Assembly (NCBI RefSeq): GCF_016722785.1 | Contig: NZ_JAEQNE010000002.1 | Coordinates: forward strand, 248,001 to 312,000 | Source: Ramlibacter monticola | GTDB taxonomy: Bacteria; Pseudomonadota; Gammaproteobacteria; Burkholderiales; Burkholderiaceae_C | Length of the DNA: 64,000 nt | Reading direction: 5' to 3' | In this document: piece by piece, positions 51,571 through 59,773 of the stretch | Layout: every line of letters starts with the position of its first letter | Numbering within the stretch: position 1 is the stretch's first letter | The notes under the pieces: model-generated | What the model saw: only the letters and a program-made list of their open reading frames with translations | What the model was told of the DNA's origin: nothing | The model's database searches: none | Position numbers and translations under genes: made by a program

Positions 51571-53790
51571 ATGACGACCCCACCGCTGAGCCGCCGCCTC
51601 GTCCTGCCCTTCGTCTGCGCCGTCGCGGGTTCCGCTTCCGCCCAGGATGCGCCGACCCTCCCCGAGGTGCGCGTGATCCGGCAGGCGCCGCTGCCGGGGT
51701 TCGGCATCTCGCGCGATCGCTATCCCGGCAATGCCCAGCAGGCGGACGGGAACGAAATCCGCGACGCGGGCGGCTCCAACCTGCCGGACTTCATGAACCG
51801 GCGGCTGCAGGGCGTGGTGGCCAGCGACGTCCAGGGCAGTCCGTTCCAGGTGGACATCACCTACCGCGGCCAACGCCTGTCGCCGCTGCTCGGCACGCCG
51901 CAGGGCCTTTCGCTGTACCTCGATGGCGTGCGCATGAACCAGCCCTTCGGCGACATCGTCAGCTGGGACCTGCTGCCGGAAGCGGCCATCGCGGACCTGG
52001 TGCTGGTGCCCGGCTCCAACCCGCTGTACGGCCTGAACACGCTGGCCGGCGCGCTGGTGATGAGCACCAAGTCCGGCCGCACGCATCCCGGCGGTGAAGT
52101 GGAGTTCTCCTTCGGCAGCGGCCAGCGCAAGCGGCTGGACTTCGCCCAGGGGCGGCGCAACGACGACGGCTCGCACCTGTTCGCGGCCGCGACCCTGTTC
52201 GACGAAAACGGCTGGCGCGATCGCTCCGAGGGACAGCTGGCCAACGTGTTCCTGAAGTACGGCCGGCAGCAGGCGGACACCGACTGGAGCGTGAGCCTGC
52301 TGGTGGCGGGCAGCAAGCTCTCCGGCCTGGGCCTGCTCAACGACTCCCTGGCCGCGGTCGACTGGCGCGCGGTCTACACCTCGCCCGACCCCTCGCGCAA
52401 CCGCGACACGCTGCTCACCTTCCAGGGCCTCCATGCGCTGGATGCGAAGAGCACCCTCGCGCTGCAGGCGTGGCTGCGCAGCAGCCGGCGCGACGGCAGC
52501 ACCGGCGACATCGCGGAGATCGAGGACGCGGGCGTGTCGCTGAGCCCGCCGCCCGCGGTCTTCAACCGCAGCCACTCGCGCCAGGAGGAGGCCGGCCTGG
52601 GGCTGCAATGGAACCGCATCCATGGAATCCACGAGATCACGCTGGGCGCCGAACTGGCGGCCAGCCGGCTGCAGCACGACCAGTTCACCCAGGAGGCCGT
52701 GTTCGATGCCGACCGCAATGCGACGCCGGTCGCAGGCGCGCCGGAAGTTCACGAGGTCGCGCTCCAAGGACGCACGAAGCGCTACGCGCTCTTCGCTGCC
52801 GACATCGTGACGCTGTCGTCGCAGGCGCAGCTCACGCCCTCCCTGCGCTGGAACGCGGTGCGCGTCGAGAACGAGTTGGGCCAGCCCACGCCGCCCGTCA
52901 CCGAATCCTTCCGCTACAGCCGGCTCAACCCGGCGCTGGGCGCGAGCTACGTCGTGCGCGACGGGCTCGCCCTGTTCGGCAACGCGGCGCAGGGCAACCG
53001 CGTGCCCACCGCGCTGGAACTGGGTTGCGCCGACCCGGCCCAGCCCTGCGTCCTGCCAACCGGGCTGCAGGCCGACCCCTTCCTGCGCCAGGTGGTCAGC
53101 CGCACGCTCGAAGCCGGGGTGCGCGGGCGCGTGGCCCGCGGCATCGAATGGTCGGCTGCGTTCTACCGGACGGACAACCGCGACGACATCATCTTCGTGC
53201 GCTCCGGCGTGTCGCAGGCCGGCTTCTTCACCAACGTCGACCGGACGCGGCGGCAGGGGCTGGAGCTCGCGGCGCAGGGCCGGCACGGCACGTGGGACTG
53301 GATGGCGAGCTACGGCTACCTGGAGGCCACCTACCAGTCCAGCGGCGTGCTGCCCGGTCCCCTGAGCACCGACGAAGCGCCCAACACCTTCCGGCCCGGC
53401 ACGCGCATGGCGGGCATGCCGCGGCACGTGGCCAAGCTGGCCCTGGGCTGGCGCGCGCTGCCGCAGCTGCGGCTGGGGCTGGACCTGCTGGCGGCCAGCG
53501 ACCAGGTGGTGGCCGGCAACGAGAGCGGCAACCGGCCCGAACTGGGAAAGGTGGCCGGCTATGGCGTGGTGAACGCCCGCGCGAGCTGGCTGTTCGCCCG
53601 CGGGTGGGAGGCCTGGCTGCGCGTCAACAACCTGGCCGACAAGCACTACGCGACCTCGGGGGCCGGCAACTTCGACTTCTTTCCCGCCGGCCGGACGCTG
53701 CCCCCCGGCGAGCAGCCGCAGCCCGCCCGCTTCATCGGCCCCGCCGCGCCGCGGACCGCTTTCGCCGGCGTGCGCTACACCTGGGACTAG
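51571..53790 (+). CDS. TonB-dependent outer membrane receptor
   Basis: A 739-residue protein with a signal peptide (AVAGSASAQD), a plug domain (GVVASDVQGSPFQVDITYRG; GLSLYLDGVRMNQPFGD; NPLYGLNTLAGALVMSTKSG) and a 22-strand barrel ending in aromatic RYTWD. It imports a scarce ligand such as a siderophore, cobalamin, metal or sugar with energy from TonB. The loop pair CADPAQPC could form a disulfide. The ligand is not predictable. The two-component genes upstream make regulated expression likely. Confidence 0.93.
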   Translation: MTTPPLSRRLVLPFVCAVAGSASAQDAPTLPEVRVIRQAPLPGFGISRDRYPGNAQQADGNEIRDAGGSNLPDFMNRRLQGVVASDVQGSPFQVDITYRGQRLSPLLGTPQGLSLYLDGVRMNQPFGDIVSWDLLPEAAIADLVLVPGSNPLYGLNTLAGALVMSTKSGRTHPGGEVEFSFGSGQRKRLDFAQGRRNDDGSHLFAAATLFDENGWRDRSEGQLANVFLKYGRQQADTDWSVSLLVAGSKLSGLGLLNDSLAAVDWRAVYTSPDPSRNRDTLLTFQGLHALDAKSTLALQAWLRSSRRDGSTGDIAEIEDAGVSLSPPPAVFNRSHSRQEEAGLGLQWNRIHGIHEITLGAELAASRLQHDQFTQEAVFDADRNATPVAGAPEVHEVALQGRTKRYALFAADIVTLSSQAQLTPSLRWNAVRVENELGQPTPPVTESFRYSRLNPALGASYVVRDGLALFGNAAQGNRVPTALELGCADPAQPCVLPTGLQADPFLRQVVSRTLEAGVRGRVARGIEWSAAFYRTDNRDDIIFVRSGVSQAGFFTNVDRTRRQGLELAAQGRHGTWDWMASYGYLEATYQSSGVLPGPLSTDEAPNTFRPGTRMAGMPRHVAKLALGWRALPQLRLGLDLLAASDQVVAGNESGNRPELGKVAGYGVVNARASWLFARGWEAWLRVNNLADKHYATSGAGNFDFFPAGRTLPPGEQPQPARFIGPAAPRTAFAGVRYTWD

Positions 53791-53827
53791 GGAACGCGCA
53801 GCCCGCCTCCGTGGCTGGCACAACCTC

Positions 53828-53850
53828 AGGCAGGCGTCCTACGCCTGCCT
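53828..53850 (+). terminator. Hairpin terminator after the TonB-dependent receptor gene
   Basis: A perfect 10-bp stem (AGGCAGGCGT / ACGCCTGCCT) with a CCT loop lies 38 bases after the receptor stop codon. It has no T-run. Confidence 0.6.
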
Positions 53851-53919
53851 CGGCAAGCTGAACACCCCTGCGCGCGCGGACCGGTCGAACAATGCCCGCA
53901 TCAGCACGCGGAGGATTCC

Positions 53920-54159
53920 ATGGCCGACGAAGCAGACCTCGCATTCGATTCCGAGCAGCGCCACCTGACCGACGCACTCGCGGCCCAACGCGGTCGCAGT
54001 TCCGTGTTGCGTGCCATCGGTTCCTGCCACAACTGCGGCAACAGCGACGGCATCGAAGACCGCCTGTTCTGCGACACCGACTGCGCCGCGGACTGGGAGT
54101 ACGAGGACGCCTTGCGACGCAGGCTCGGATTGCCGGCCGCGCCCGCCGTGCATCATTAG
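53920..54159 (+). CDS. Small zinc-ribbon-like protein
   Basis: A 79-residue acidic protein with four cysteines spaced as C-x2-C (SCHNCGN) and, fourteen residues later, C-x3-C (FCDTDCAADWEYE), suggesting one zinc site. The pattern resembles small DUF2116-type or prophage and plasmid zinc-ribbon proteins, and the N-terminal part is helical. It has a good ribosome binding site (GGAGG). It ends where the SMP-30 relic on the other strand begins to lose homology. The function is unknown. Confidence 0.65.
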   Translation: MADEADLAFDSEQRHLTDALAAQRGRSSVLRAIGSCHNCGNSDGIEDRLFCDTDCAADWEYEDALRRRLGLPAAPAVHH

Positions 54160-54161
54160 GC

Positions 54162-54300
54162 GCACGCCGCCGTCGGCCTGCAGCCGGCAGATCTTCGAGC
54201 CCTCGATGTCGGGCCACCAGAAAGACTGCGACTGCTCGCACCAGAGGGCGCACTCGCCCAGGCGGTTGCCCGCATCGACCGCGAGCGTCACGACGCTCAC
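54162..54300 (-). pseudogene. N-terminal fragment of an SMP-30/gluconolactonase gene
   Basis: From a GTG at 54300 the reading VDAGNRLGECALWCEQSQSF, then WWPDIEGSKICRLQADG, matches the first 45 or so residues of SMP-30/regucalcin-like lactonases, in which a conserved Glu sits in LGEGPLW and the WWxDI motif follows. Homology stops near 54162, directly beside the end of the small zinc-ribbon gene, and about 240 residues of the enzyme are missing. The fragment starts by overlapping the end of the SDR fragment (GTGA), as in an intact operon. Confidence 0.75.
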
Positions 54301-54385
54301 GTCCCGCCCCCGTCCACGACGAAGTCCTGGGCCGTCCCCACCGCGCTGTCGTTCGCGGCGAGGGACCGGGCCAGGCGCGTCTGTC
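54297..54385 (-). pseudogene. C-terminal fragment of a short-chain dehydrogenase gene
   Basis: The last residues before the stop at 54297, LAANDSAVGTAQDFVVDGGG followed by T, are the C-terminal motif of SDR oxidoreductases (normally FLASDDS...TGQDFVVDGG). The preceding sequence beyond about 54385 shows no Rossmann-fold part. Together with the adjoining SMP-30 fragment it marks the remains of a sugar-oxidation operon (dehydrogenase then lactonase) whose two outer parts have been lost. Confidence 0.65.
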
Positions 54386-54439
54386 TTTGCGTCATCGGGT
54401 CCGAAACTCCACGGGCCGGCTTCCCCCGCATCGCACCTG

Positions 54440-55417
54440 CTACAGCGCGACGGCCGCGTCGGCCCCCGGTTGCGGCAAGGGCGCCTGCGGGGGATCCAGC
54501 GGCAGGCCCGCCGCGCGCCACGCGTCGAACCCGCCGGCCAGGACGCGCACCGGCAGCCCGCGGCGACCGAGTTCCAGCGCCGCGCGTGCAGCGGTCGCGT
54601 CGTCCGGGCAGTCGCAGTACGTCACCAGTTGCGAGTGCCCCTGCACGGCAGCCAGGCCGTCGAACGTTGCGCTTCCCAGCGGCGCGTGCAGGGAGCCCGG
54701 GAGCCGCACATCGAGAACGAGGTCCGCCGGTCCCCGCACGTCGACCAGGAGGATGGACTCTCCGCGCGCGATGCGTTCCGCCAGTTCCTGCGGCTGGATC
54801 CGCGGGGCCCGGCTCGCCGCCCGCGATGCCAGCACCCGGCGCGTCACCAGCCATGCGACGTACAGCGCGAGCACGGCACCGAGGAGAGGCAGCGCCGCGG
54901 TCCCAAGCCGCTGCACCCACCCGAGGGCCAGCTGGACCTCACGGGACAACAGGAGCCCCAGGGCCAGGCCGGCACCGGTCCAGAGGACGGTCCCGACCAG
55001 ATTGAGCATGGTGAAGCGACCCGCCCGCATGCCGAGGGCGCCGGCCAGCGGCGGCGCGAGCCCGGCCACGCCTGGAATGAACTTCGCCAGCAGCACCGCC
55101 GTTTCGCCGCGCTTCGCAAAGCTGAGTTCGCTGCGACGGATGCAGGTGCCTGGAGACACGGAGATGCGGCACATGAGCCCGAGCATCGCGCGGCCGTAGC
55201 GACGACCGGCCGCGAACCACGCGGTATCGGCCAGCACCGACGCGAGCGTGGGCCCGGCAAGCGCCATCGCGGCCAGCAGCCCGTCCCCGGCGACCTGGGC
55301 ACCGAGGAGCAGCAGCAGGGGAAACGCCGGGATCGGCACGCCCATGCGCTTGAGGAACAAGGCGATCGACACGGCAAGCACGCCGTGCCCCGGGAAGAAC
55401 GTGGAGAAGTCCCACAT
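54440..55417 (-). CDS. DedA-family membrane protein fused to a rhodanese domain
   Basis: A 325-residue protein. The N-terminal 200 residues are a DedA/SNARE-associated membrane domain (LFLKRMGVPIPAFPLLLLLG; KFIPGVAGLAPPLAGALGM), a family tied to lipid scrambling and proton-dependent membrane homeostasis. The C-terminal 100 residues are a rhodanese domain (PQELAERIARGESILLVDVR) with the candidate active-site Cys in VTYCDCPDDATA. The rhodanese lies on the cytoplasmic side. The ATG at 55417 starts right at the first membrane region; an upstream ATG at 55471 adds 18 doubtful residues. Confidence 0.85.
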   Translation of the reverse strand: MWDFSTFFPGHGVLAVSIALFLKRMGVPIPAFPLLLLLGAQVAGDGLLAAMALAGPTLASVLADTAWFAAGRRYGRAMLGLMCRISVSPGTCIRRSELSFAKRGETAVLLAKFIPGVAGLAPPLAGALGMRAGRFTMLNLVGTVLWTGAGLALGLLLSREVQLALGWVQRLGTAALPLLGAVLALYVAWLVTRRVLASRAASRAPRIQPQELAERIARGESILLVDVRGPADLVLDVRLPGSLHAPLGSATFDGLAAVQGHSQLVTYCDCPDDATAARAALELGRRGLPVRVLAGGFDAWRAAGLPLDPPQAPLPQPGADAAVAL

Positions 55418-55514
55418 CCGACGGATTCTGCGGTGCCCGAGGGCGTGCGGAACGTCCGCCGGGCGATTCACTTACGGCCGGCAGGGATTGACTTCCATTG
55501 GCGTGCTCCCGCAC

Positions 55515-55549
55515 AAAAAAAATGGCGCTACCGACCAGGCAGCGCCATT
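55515..55549 (-). terminator. Strong Rho-independent terminator after the tRNA fragment
   Basis: Read on the minus strand, AATGGCGCT pairs with AGCGCCATT around an 11-base loop with further pairing (GCC/GGT), followed by eight consecutive T residues. It is the best intrinsic terminator in the window. It lies 14 bases after the CCA end of the tRNA fragment, where a tRNA terminator would be expected, and also blocks transcription from the fdrA operon into the DedA gene. Confidence 0.85.
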
Positions 55550-55562
55550 CCCTTGTGGGGCT

Positions 55563-55602
55563 TGGCAGGACGCGCAGGAATCGAACCTGCGACCCACGGA
55601 TT
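55563..55602 (-). tRNA. 3' half of a tRNA gene (T-arm, acceptor strand, CCA)
   Basis: On the minus strand the T-arm GCAGG-TTCGATT-CCTGC (55574-55590) is followed by a 7-base acceptor strand GCGTCCT, a discriminator G and the encoded CCA (55563-55565). Upstream are a 5-base variable loop GGGTC and the 3' anticodon-stem strand TCCGT. Beyond the anticodon loop the sequence no longer folds as a tRNA: U33 is missing, the anticodon stem does not pair, and no D-arm or AGGACGC acceptor strand is found. This is therefore a partial gene, not a functional tRNA. The identity cannot be fixed. Confidence 0.75.
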
Positions 55603-55768
55603 GAAGGTCAGCAGACCCGCGGGTCGCCGCACTGAAGGCGGCGCGGGAGGGCGCGAAGCCCGACCGTAGAACGCCCGGCGGCATTCGTGCCGAAGGCGAG
55701 CGCGTCGTCTCCTCCGAGGCGCGCAGGAGGCTGCCGCGTGCCCGAAGGGCGGTCGCCCTCCGCGCGAC
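55603..55768. other. Gap between the tRNA fragment and the fdrA operon
   Basis: These 166 bases, with a few GC-rich inverted repeats (GACCCGCGGGTC near 55614), hold no recognisable gene. The sequence could be the joint between an inserted block and the tRNA fragment. Confidence 0.4.
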
Positions 55769-57196
55769 TCAATCCGCCGTACCGAACTTCTGCGCGAACG
55801 CCACGACCGCCTTCTCGAAGCAGTCGGTGGGCGGATACGTGATGCCCGCGCCGATCATGCCGATGCCGGGTTCCTTGTGCGCGATGGCCGTGTTGATCAC
55901 CGGCAGGATGCCGCTTTGCATCACCTTGCGGATGTCGATGCCGGTGGCCACGCCCTTGAAGCTCAGCAACGGAATGGTGACGTTCGGGTTCTCGGTGGTG
56001 GTGATTTCGCCCATCTTGATGGAGAAGCCGACGGCCTCGTCGATGGTGCCACCCACCAGGGCGACGATCGCCGGGGCGGCCGCCATGGCGAAGCCCCCGA
56101 TGCCGTAGGTCTCGGTGATCGCGCTGTCGCCGATGTCGAGCCCCGAGTCTTCCGGCTTGTAGCCGGCGAACAGCGGACCGATCACCTTCTGCGCCGGGCC
56201 CGTGAACCAGGTGTGGCCCGCCATGCCGCTCACGCGGATGCCGAACTCCACGCCGTTGCGGCACATGGTCGTGACGATGGTGCTGTACGGAACGCCGTGC
56301 GCCGCATCCAGCGCGCACTTGCACAGCGCCATCCACGTCGGGCCGGAGAAGTAGTCGCTGCTGGCGACGAAGTCGAACACCTGGCGCTTCTGTTCGACCG
56401 GGAAATCGGTCTCCAGGATGTGGGGCGTGAGCGCCTGGATCAGCAGGCAGGTGCCCGCCTGGTTGCGGTTGTGGCACTCGTCGCCCATGTGCAGGGCCTG
56501 CGACAGCAGCAGGCGCAGGTCGATCTCGCCGGCGCGCTTCATCGCCGCCGCCAGCATGGGCCCCAGCACGTCGCGCATCCAGTTCAGCCGGGCGATCACG
56601 CTCTCGTCGTTCGCGCCCATCCGCAGGATCTTGGCCATCTGCTCGGACAGGTTGGTGAAGGCGACGTTCCCGTGGGTCTTGTTCTTCACGATGTGCATGT
56701 ACATCGAGGCGGACGTGACGCCGGCCATCGAGCCCACGCAGTCGTGCTCGTGGCACGGCGAGAAGGTGATCGCGCCGGAGGCCGCGACTTCCTTGGCGTG
56801 CTCGATGTCGCGCGCCAGGCCCTCGAACACCAGCGCGCCGGTGACGGCGCCCTTCATCGCGCCATTCATGCGCTCCCACGTGATCGGCGGGCCGGCATGC
56901 AGGATGGTGGTCTTCGTCATGCCGGGCACCACGTCGATGGCCCGGCCGAAGCCGACCAGAACCGGGTGCGCCTGCAAGATGCGACGCACCGCATCCGCGT
57001 TGGCTGCTTCGATGCGCCGCGCCAGCACGGGATCGGCCAGCGCGTCGAGCGCCGCGATCACCGCGGGCTTGCCGCCGCCCGGCGGACGCCAGTCCAGGTG
57101 CACCGCCGCCGCCCCCTGGCGCACGACGTCGTCCTTGAACATCTCGATGCCGACGTTGATCGCGTTGATTCCCTTGAACAGTTTCTCGATGCTCAT
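55769..57196 (-). CDS. allG: DUF1116 protein, AllG/YlbE-like subunit of oxamate carbamoyltransferase
   Basis: A 475-residue protein of the DUF1116 family, the same as E. coli YlbE, which lies beside fdrA there too. Conserved blocks are LVGFGRAIDVVPGM, HAGPPITWERMNGAMKGA, SPCHEHDCVGSMAGVTSASM and the late NTAIAHKEPGIGMIGAG. E. coli FdrA, YlbE and YlbF have been renamed AllF, AllG and AllH as subunits of oxamate carbamoyltransferase in anaerobic allantoin use. The ATG at 57196 is 4 bases after the fdrA stop; an in-frame ATG at 57223 lies inside fdrA. It is the last gene of the operon. Confidence 0.88.
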   Translation of the reverse strand: MSIEKLFKGINAINVGIEMFKDDVVRQGAAAVHLDWRPPGGGKPAVIAALDALADPVLARRIEAANADAVRRILQAHPVLVGFGRAIDVVPGMTKTTILHAGPPITWERMNGAMKGAVTGALVFEGLARDIEHAKEVAASGAITFSPCHEHDCVGSMAGVTSASMYMHIVKNKTHGNVAFTNLSEQMAKILRMGANDESVIARLNWMRDVLGPMLAAAMKRAGEIDLRLLLSQALHMGDECHNRNQAGTCLLIQALTPHILETDFPVEQKRQVFDFVASSDYFSGPTWMALCKCALDAAHGVPYSTIVTTMCRNGVEFGIRVSGMAGHTWFTGPAQKVIGPLFAGYKPEDSGLDIGDSAITETYGIGGFAMAAAPAIVALVGGTIDEAVGFSIKMGEITTTENPNVTIPLLSFKGVATGIDIRKVMQSGILPVINTAIAHKEPGIGMIGAGITYPPTDCFEKAVVAFAQKFGTAD

Positions 57197-57200
57197 GACG

Positions 57201-58742
57201 TCATTCCTTTTCGACAAAACCACGGGCCAGCAGCCCGGAGTTGGTGCAGCTGCTGGCGATGGTCACGCCCGCGTCCGCGAGTTTCTGCGTCTGCTCGGCC
57301 AGCGACGGGGTGTCGCTGTCGGTGCCGAGCACGTAGCCCAGGATCTCCAGGTGGCGGCCTTCGCGCGCCGCCGCCTCCTTGGCCTGGCGGATGGCCGGCA
57401 GCGTGACGCCGACGGGATCCGGATGCGAGCCGAAGCCCAGGATGAAATCGAGCACGATCACGCCCACGGACGGATCGGCGGCCTCGCGCAGGAAGCGTTC
57501 GATGCGCAGTGACGGATCGATCATGGGGTGCGGGCGCCCGCGCGTGAAGTCGTCGTCGCCGAAGTCGATGAAGGTGTGGTCCACGCTCTTTTCCACGTCG
57601 GCCAGCTTGTGCTCCGCCTTCTTCGCGATGTTGCTGTACACGTTGGGGTACTTCTCCAGCGCCAGGTGCATCATCTCGTCGCACAGCGTGCCGCCGCACA
57701 TCAGGGCGCGGATGTAGCGCTGCTGGGGGGCCAGCTTCGCCCGGGTCTCGGCGATCAGCGGCAGGTTCAGCGCGCGCTTGTTGATCTCGCTCTCGTTGCG
57801 CCCGGCCAGGATCACGGCCTTCAGCGCGGCCTCCTTGGTCGTCTTGGCGAAGTGGCCGCCGGCCTCCAGCACGGCGCCTTCGGAGCCGCCGAGGAAGCAG
57901 ACCACGACCGGCTTGCCGCAGCCGGCGATCTCCGCCAGCACCTTCTTCTCGACGCTCTTCGCCGGCGGCTTGGACACCAGCACGATGACGCGGGTCTCCT
58001 CGTCGCGGGCAAGCGCCCGCAGGCCGTCGATCATCATGATGCCGCCGACCTTCTCCGACAGGTCCCGGCCGCCGGTGCCGATCATCTGCGTGATGCCGCC
58101 GCCGAAGTCGTGGATCCGGACGCTCACTTCCTGGCTGCCGGTGCCGGAGGCGCCGACGATGCCGATGTTGCCGCGACGCACGTTGTTGGCGAAGCACAGG
58201 CCGACGCCGCCCAGGATCGCGGTGCCGCAGTCGGGGCCCATCATCAGCAGTCCCTTGTCGTGGGCGAGGTTCTTCAGCGCCACCTCGTCTTCGATGCTGA
58301 CGTTGTCGCTGAACATCATGACGTTCAGGCCGTGCTCCAGTGCCTTGCGCGCCTCGCGGGCGGCATGCTCGCCCGGCACCGAGACGATGGCCAGGTTGGC
58401 CTCGGGGACGTTCTGAACGGCGCTGTCCAGCGTCGCGTACGTCACGCCAGTGCCGGACTTCGCGCTGTTGCGCTTGCCGAAGAGGGACTGGATGTCCGCC
58501 AGGGCCTGCTCGCAGCGCGCCTCGGTAGCCGCCTTGACGACGATCATGAGATCGCCCACGCCAGCGGCTTCCACTTCGGGTACGAGCAGGCCGACGTTGC
58601 GCAGCACGCCCTTGTTCATTTCGGTGCCCATGGCGACGACCGCCTGCTCGACGCCCTCCACCTGGTTGGCCTGGGTGGACAGCGCCATCAGGCTCACCGA
58701 GTCGACATATGTGTTTTTCCTGATCAGGACTTTGACTGGCAT
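57201..58742 (-). CDS. fdrA: FdrA protein, AllF-like oxamate carbamoyltransferase subunit
   Basis: A 513-residue protein related to succinyl-CoA synthetase alpha subunits. It has an N-terminal FdrA-specific region (VKVLIRKNTYVDSVSLMALS), a CoA-binding-like Rossmann domain (GPDCGTAILGGVGLCFAN; IGIVGASGTGSQEVSVRIHD) and a ligase-like C-terminal domain (GVIVLDFILGFGSHPDPVG). In E. coli it is the main subunit that converts oxalurate and phosphate to oxamate and carbamoyl phosphate. The ATG at 58742 has a clear ribosome binding site (CAGGAG). It is flanked by the genes for both partner subunits. Confidence 0.93.
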   Translation of the reverse strand: MPVKVLIRKNTYVDSVSLMALSTQANQVEGVEQAVVAMGTEMNKGVLRNVGLLVPEVEAAGVGDLMIVVKAATEARCEQALADIQSLFGKRNSAKSGTGVTYATLDSAVQNVPEANLAIVSVPGEHAAREARKALEHGLNVMMFSDNVSIEDEVALKNLAHDKGLLMMGPDCGTAILGGVGLCFANNVRRGNIGIVGASGTGSQEVSVRIHDFGGGITQMIGTGGRDLSEKVGGIMMIDGLRALARDEETRVIVLVSKPPAKSVEKKVLAEIAGCGKPVVVCFLGGSEGAVLEAGGHFAKTTKEAALKAVILAGRNESEINKRALNLPLIAETRAKLAPQQRYIRALMCGGTLCDEMMHLALEKYPNVYSNIAKKAEHKLADVEKSVDHTFIDFGDDDFTRGRPHPMIDPSLRIERFLREAADPSVGVIVLDFILGFGSHPDPVGVTLPAIRQAKEAAAREGRHLEILGYVLGTDSDTPSLAEQTQKLADAGVTIASSCTNSGLLARGFVEKE

Positions 58743-58764
58743 GAAGGAATCTCCTGCGGGGTAT

Positions 58765-59742
58765 TCAAGAAGGTGCGTGCGCCGCCGCCGGCACGGCCGG
58801 TGCGGGAACACATGAAAGCTGCGTCCGCGTCGATGCCGCGGGCGCCAGATGGATGCCGGCACCGCACAGGATGCCGGCGGCGATGTCGGTGCCGGAGGTC
58901 GAGCCGATCGCAAGCACGGGCTGCAGCGCCGCCGCAGCTTGCGCCGGGGTGCCCTGCGTCAGTTCCCACAGCAGTTGCCGGATCGACTCGCGCACCCGGC
59001 CGTGCGCCGCATGGCGCAGCGCGGCCAGGCTGACCGCGTTGGTCGCGCCTGCGCTCTCCACCACGATCGCGTCGCACAGCGGTGCGAAGCGCACGCCCGG
59101 GCCGTCCAGGTGCAGGGCGGCGAACAGGCCGACCAGGAAGTCGTCGCCCGAGGGCGTGAGCCCCGGGCCGAGTCCGATGAGCGAGGCCGCGTGCGCGCGG
59201 AATGCGACTTCGTCGCCACGCAACAGGCTGAGCCGCACCTGCTCGGCGCGCGCCGCCAGCAAGCGGGCGACTTCGGCCGTCCAGGCGTCCGCCGCTCCCG
59301 CCGCAGCCAGCATGCCTCCCGGCGTGCCGGCCGCGAGGAGCCGCGCGTGGACGAATCCCAGGTTGCTGCGCAGGACACCGGCGTCGATCGGCCATGGCGG
59401 CGGATCGCCCCGCCAGCGGAGGGTGCCGTCGAACCGCACGTGCAGCCGCTGCGCGATCGCGATGCCGGCTCGGCTGGCGGTCACGACGTCGCCCGCGGCG
59501 ACTTCGAAGCGCGTGAACCCGGGTGCGTCCACCACCACGGTATCCGGGGCGTTGTCGCAGTCGCGCCCGGCCAGGGTGACGAGGGTGCCGGTGGGCGTTT
59601 CGAGATTCAGGGTGCGCGTGAAGACGCTGTGCACCCGCCCGCGCCAGCCGCAAGCGGCCAGCCGGGCCAGCAGCGCCGCATCGGTCGACCTGGCCTGCAG
59701 GACGCCGGTGGCGGTGGGCTGGATTGGCTCGGAGGGTCGCAT
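58765..59742 (-). CDS. allH: DUF2877 protein, AllH/YlbF-like subunit of oxamate carbamoyltransferase
   Basis: A 325-residue protein with the DUF2877 signature LIGLGPGLTPSGDDFLVG at about residues 189-206 and the later IGSTSGTDIAAGILCG. E. coli YlbF (AllH), the third component of the FdrA complex, has the same domain. The first 100 residues form an independent beta-rich part (HSVFTRTLNLETPTGTLVTL). It lies between the ankyrin-TPR gene (31 bases) and fdrA (22 bases) in the same direction. Confidence 0.88.
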   Translation of the reverse strand: MRPSEPIQPTATGVLQARSTDAALLARLAACGWRGRVHSVFTRTLNLETPTGTLVTLAGRDCDNAPDTVVVDAPGFTRFEVAAGDVVTASRAGIAIAQRLHVRFDGTLRWRGDPPPWPIDAGVLRSNLGFVHARLLAAGTPGGMLAAAGAADAWTAEVARLLAARAEQVRLSLLRGDEVAFRAHAASLIGLGPGLTPSGDDFLVGLFAALHLDGPGVRFAPLCDAIVVESAGATNAVSLAALRHAAHGRVRESIRQLLWELTQGTPAQAAAALQPVLAIGSTSGTDIAAGILCGAGIHLAPAASTRTQLSCVPAPAVPAAAHAPS

Positions 59743-59773
59743 GGAAGGCTCGCGTCGCGTGGTGCCGGGCCGC

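Noticed and set aside
55563-55640. A complete tRNA gene on the minus strand
   Set aside because: Only the T-arm, acceptor 3' strand and CCA are sound. The anticodon stem does not pair, U33 is absent and no D-arm or matching 5' acceptor strand exists. A tRNA-Sec reading was also tried and failed.
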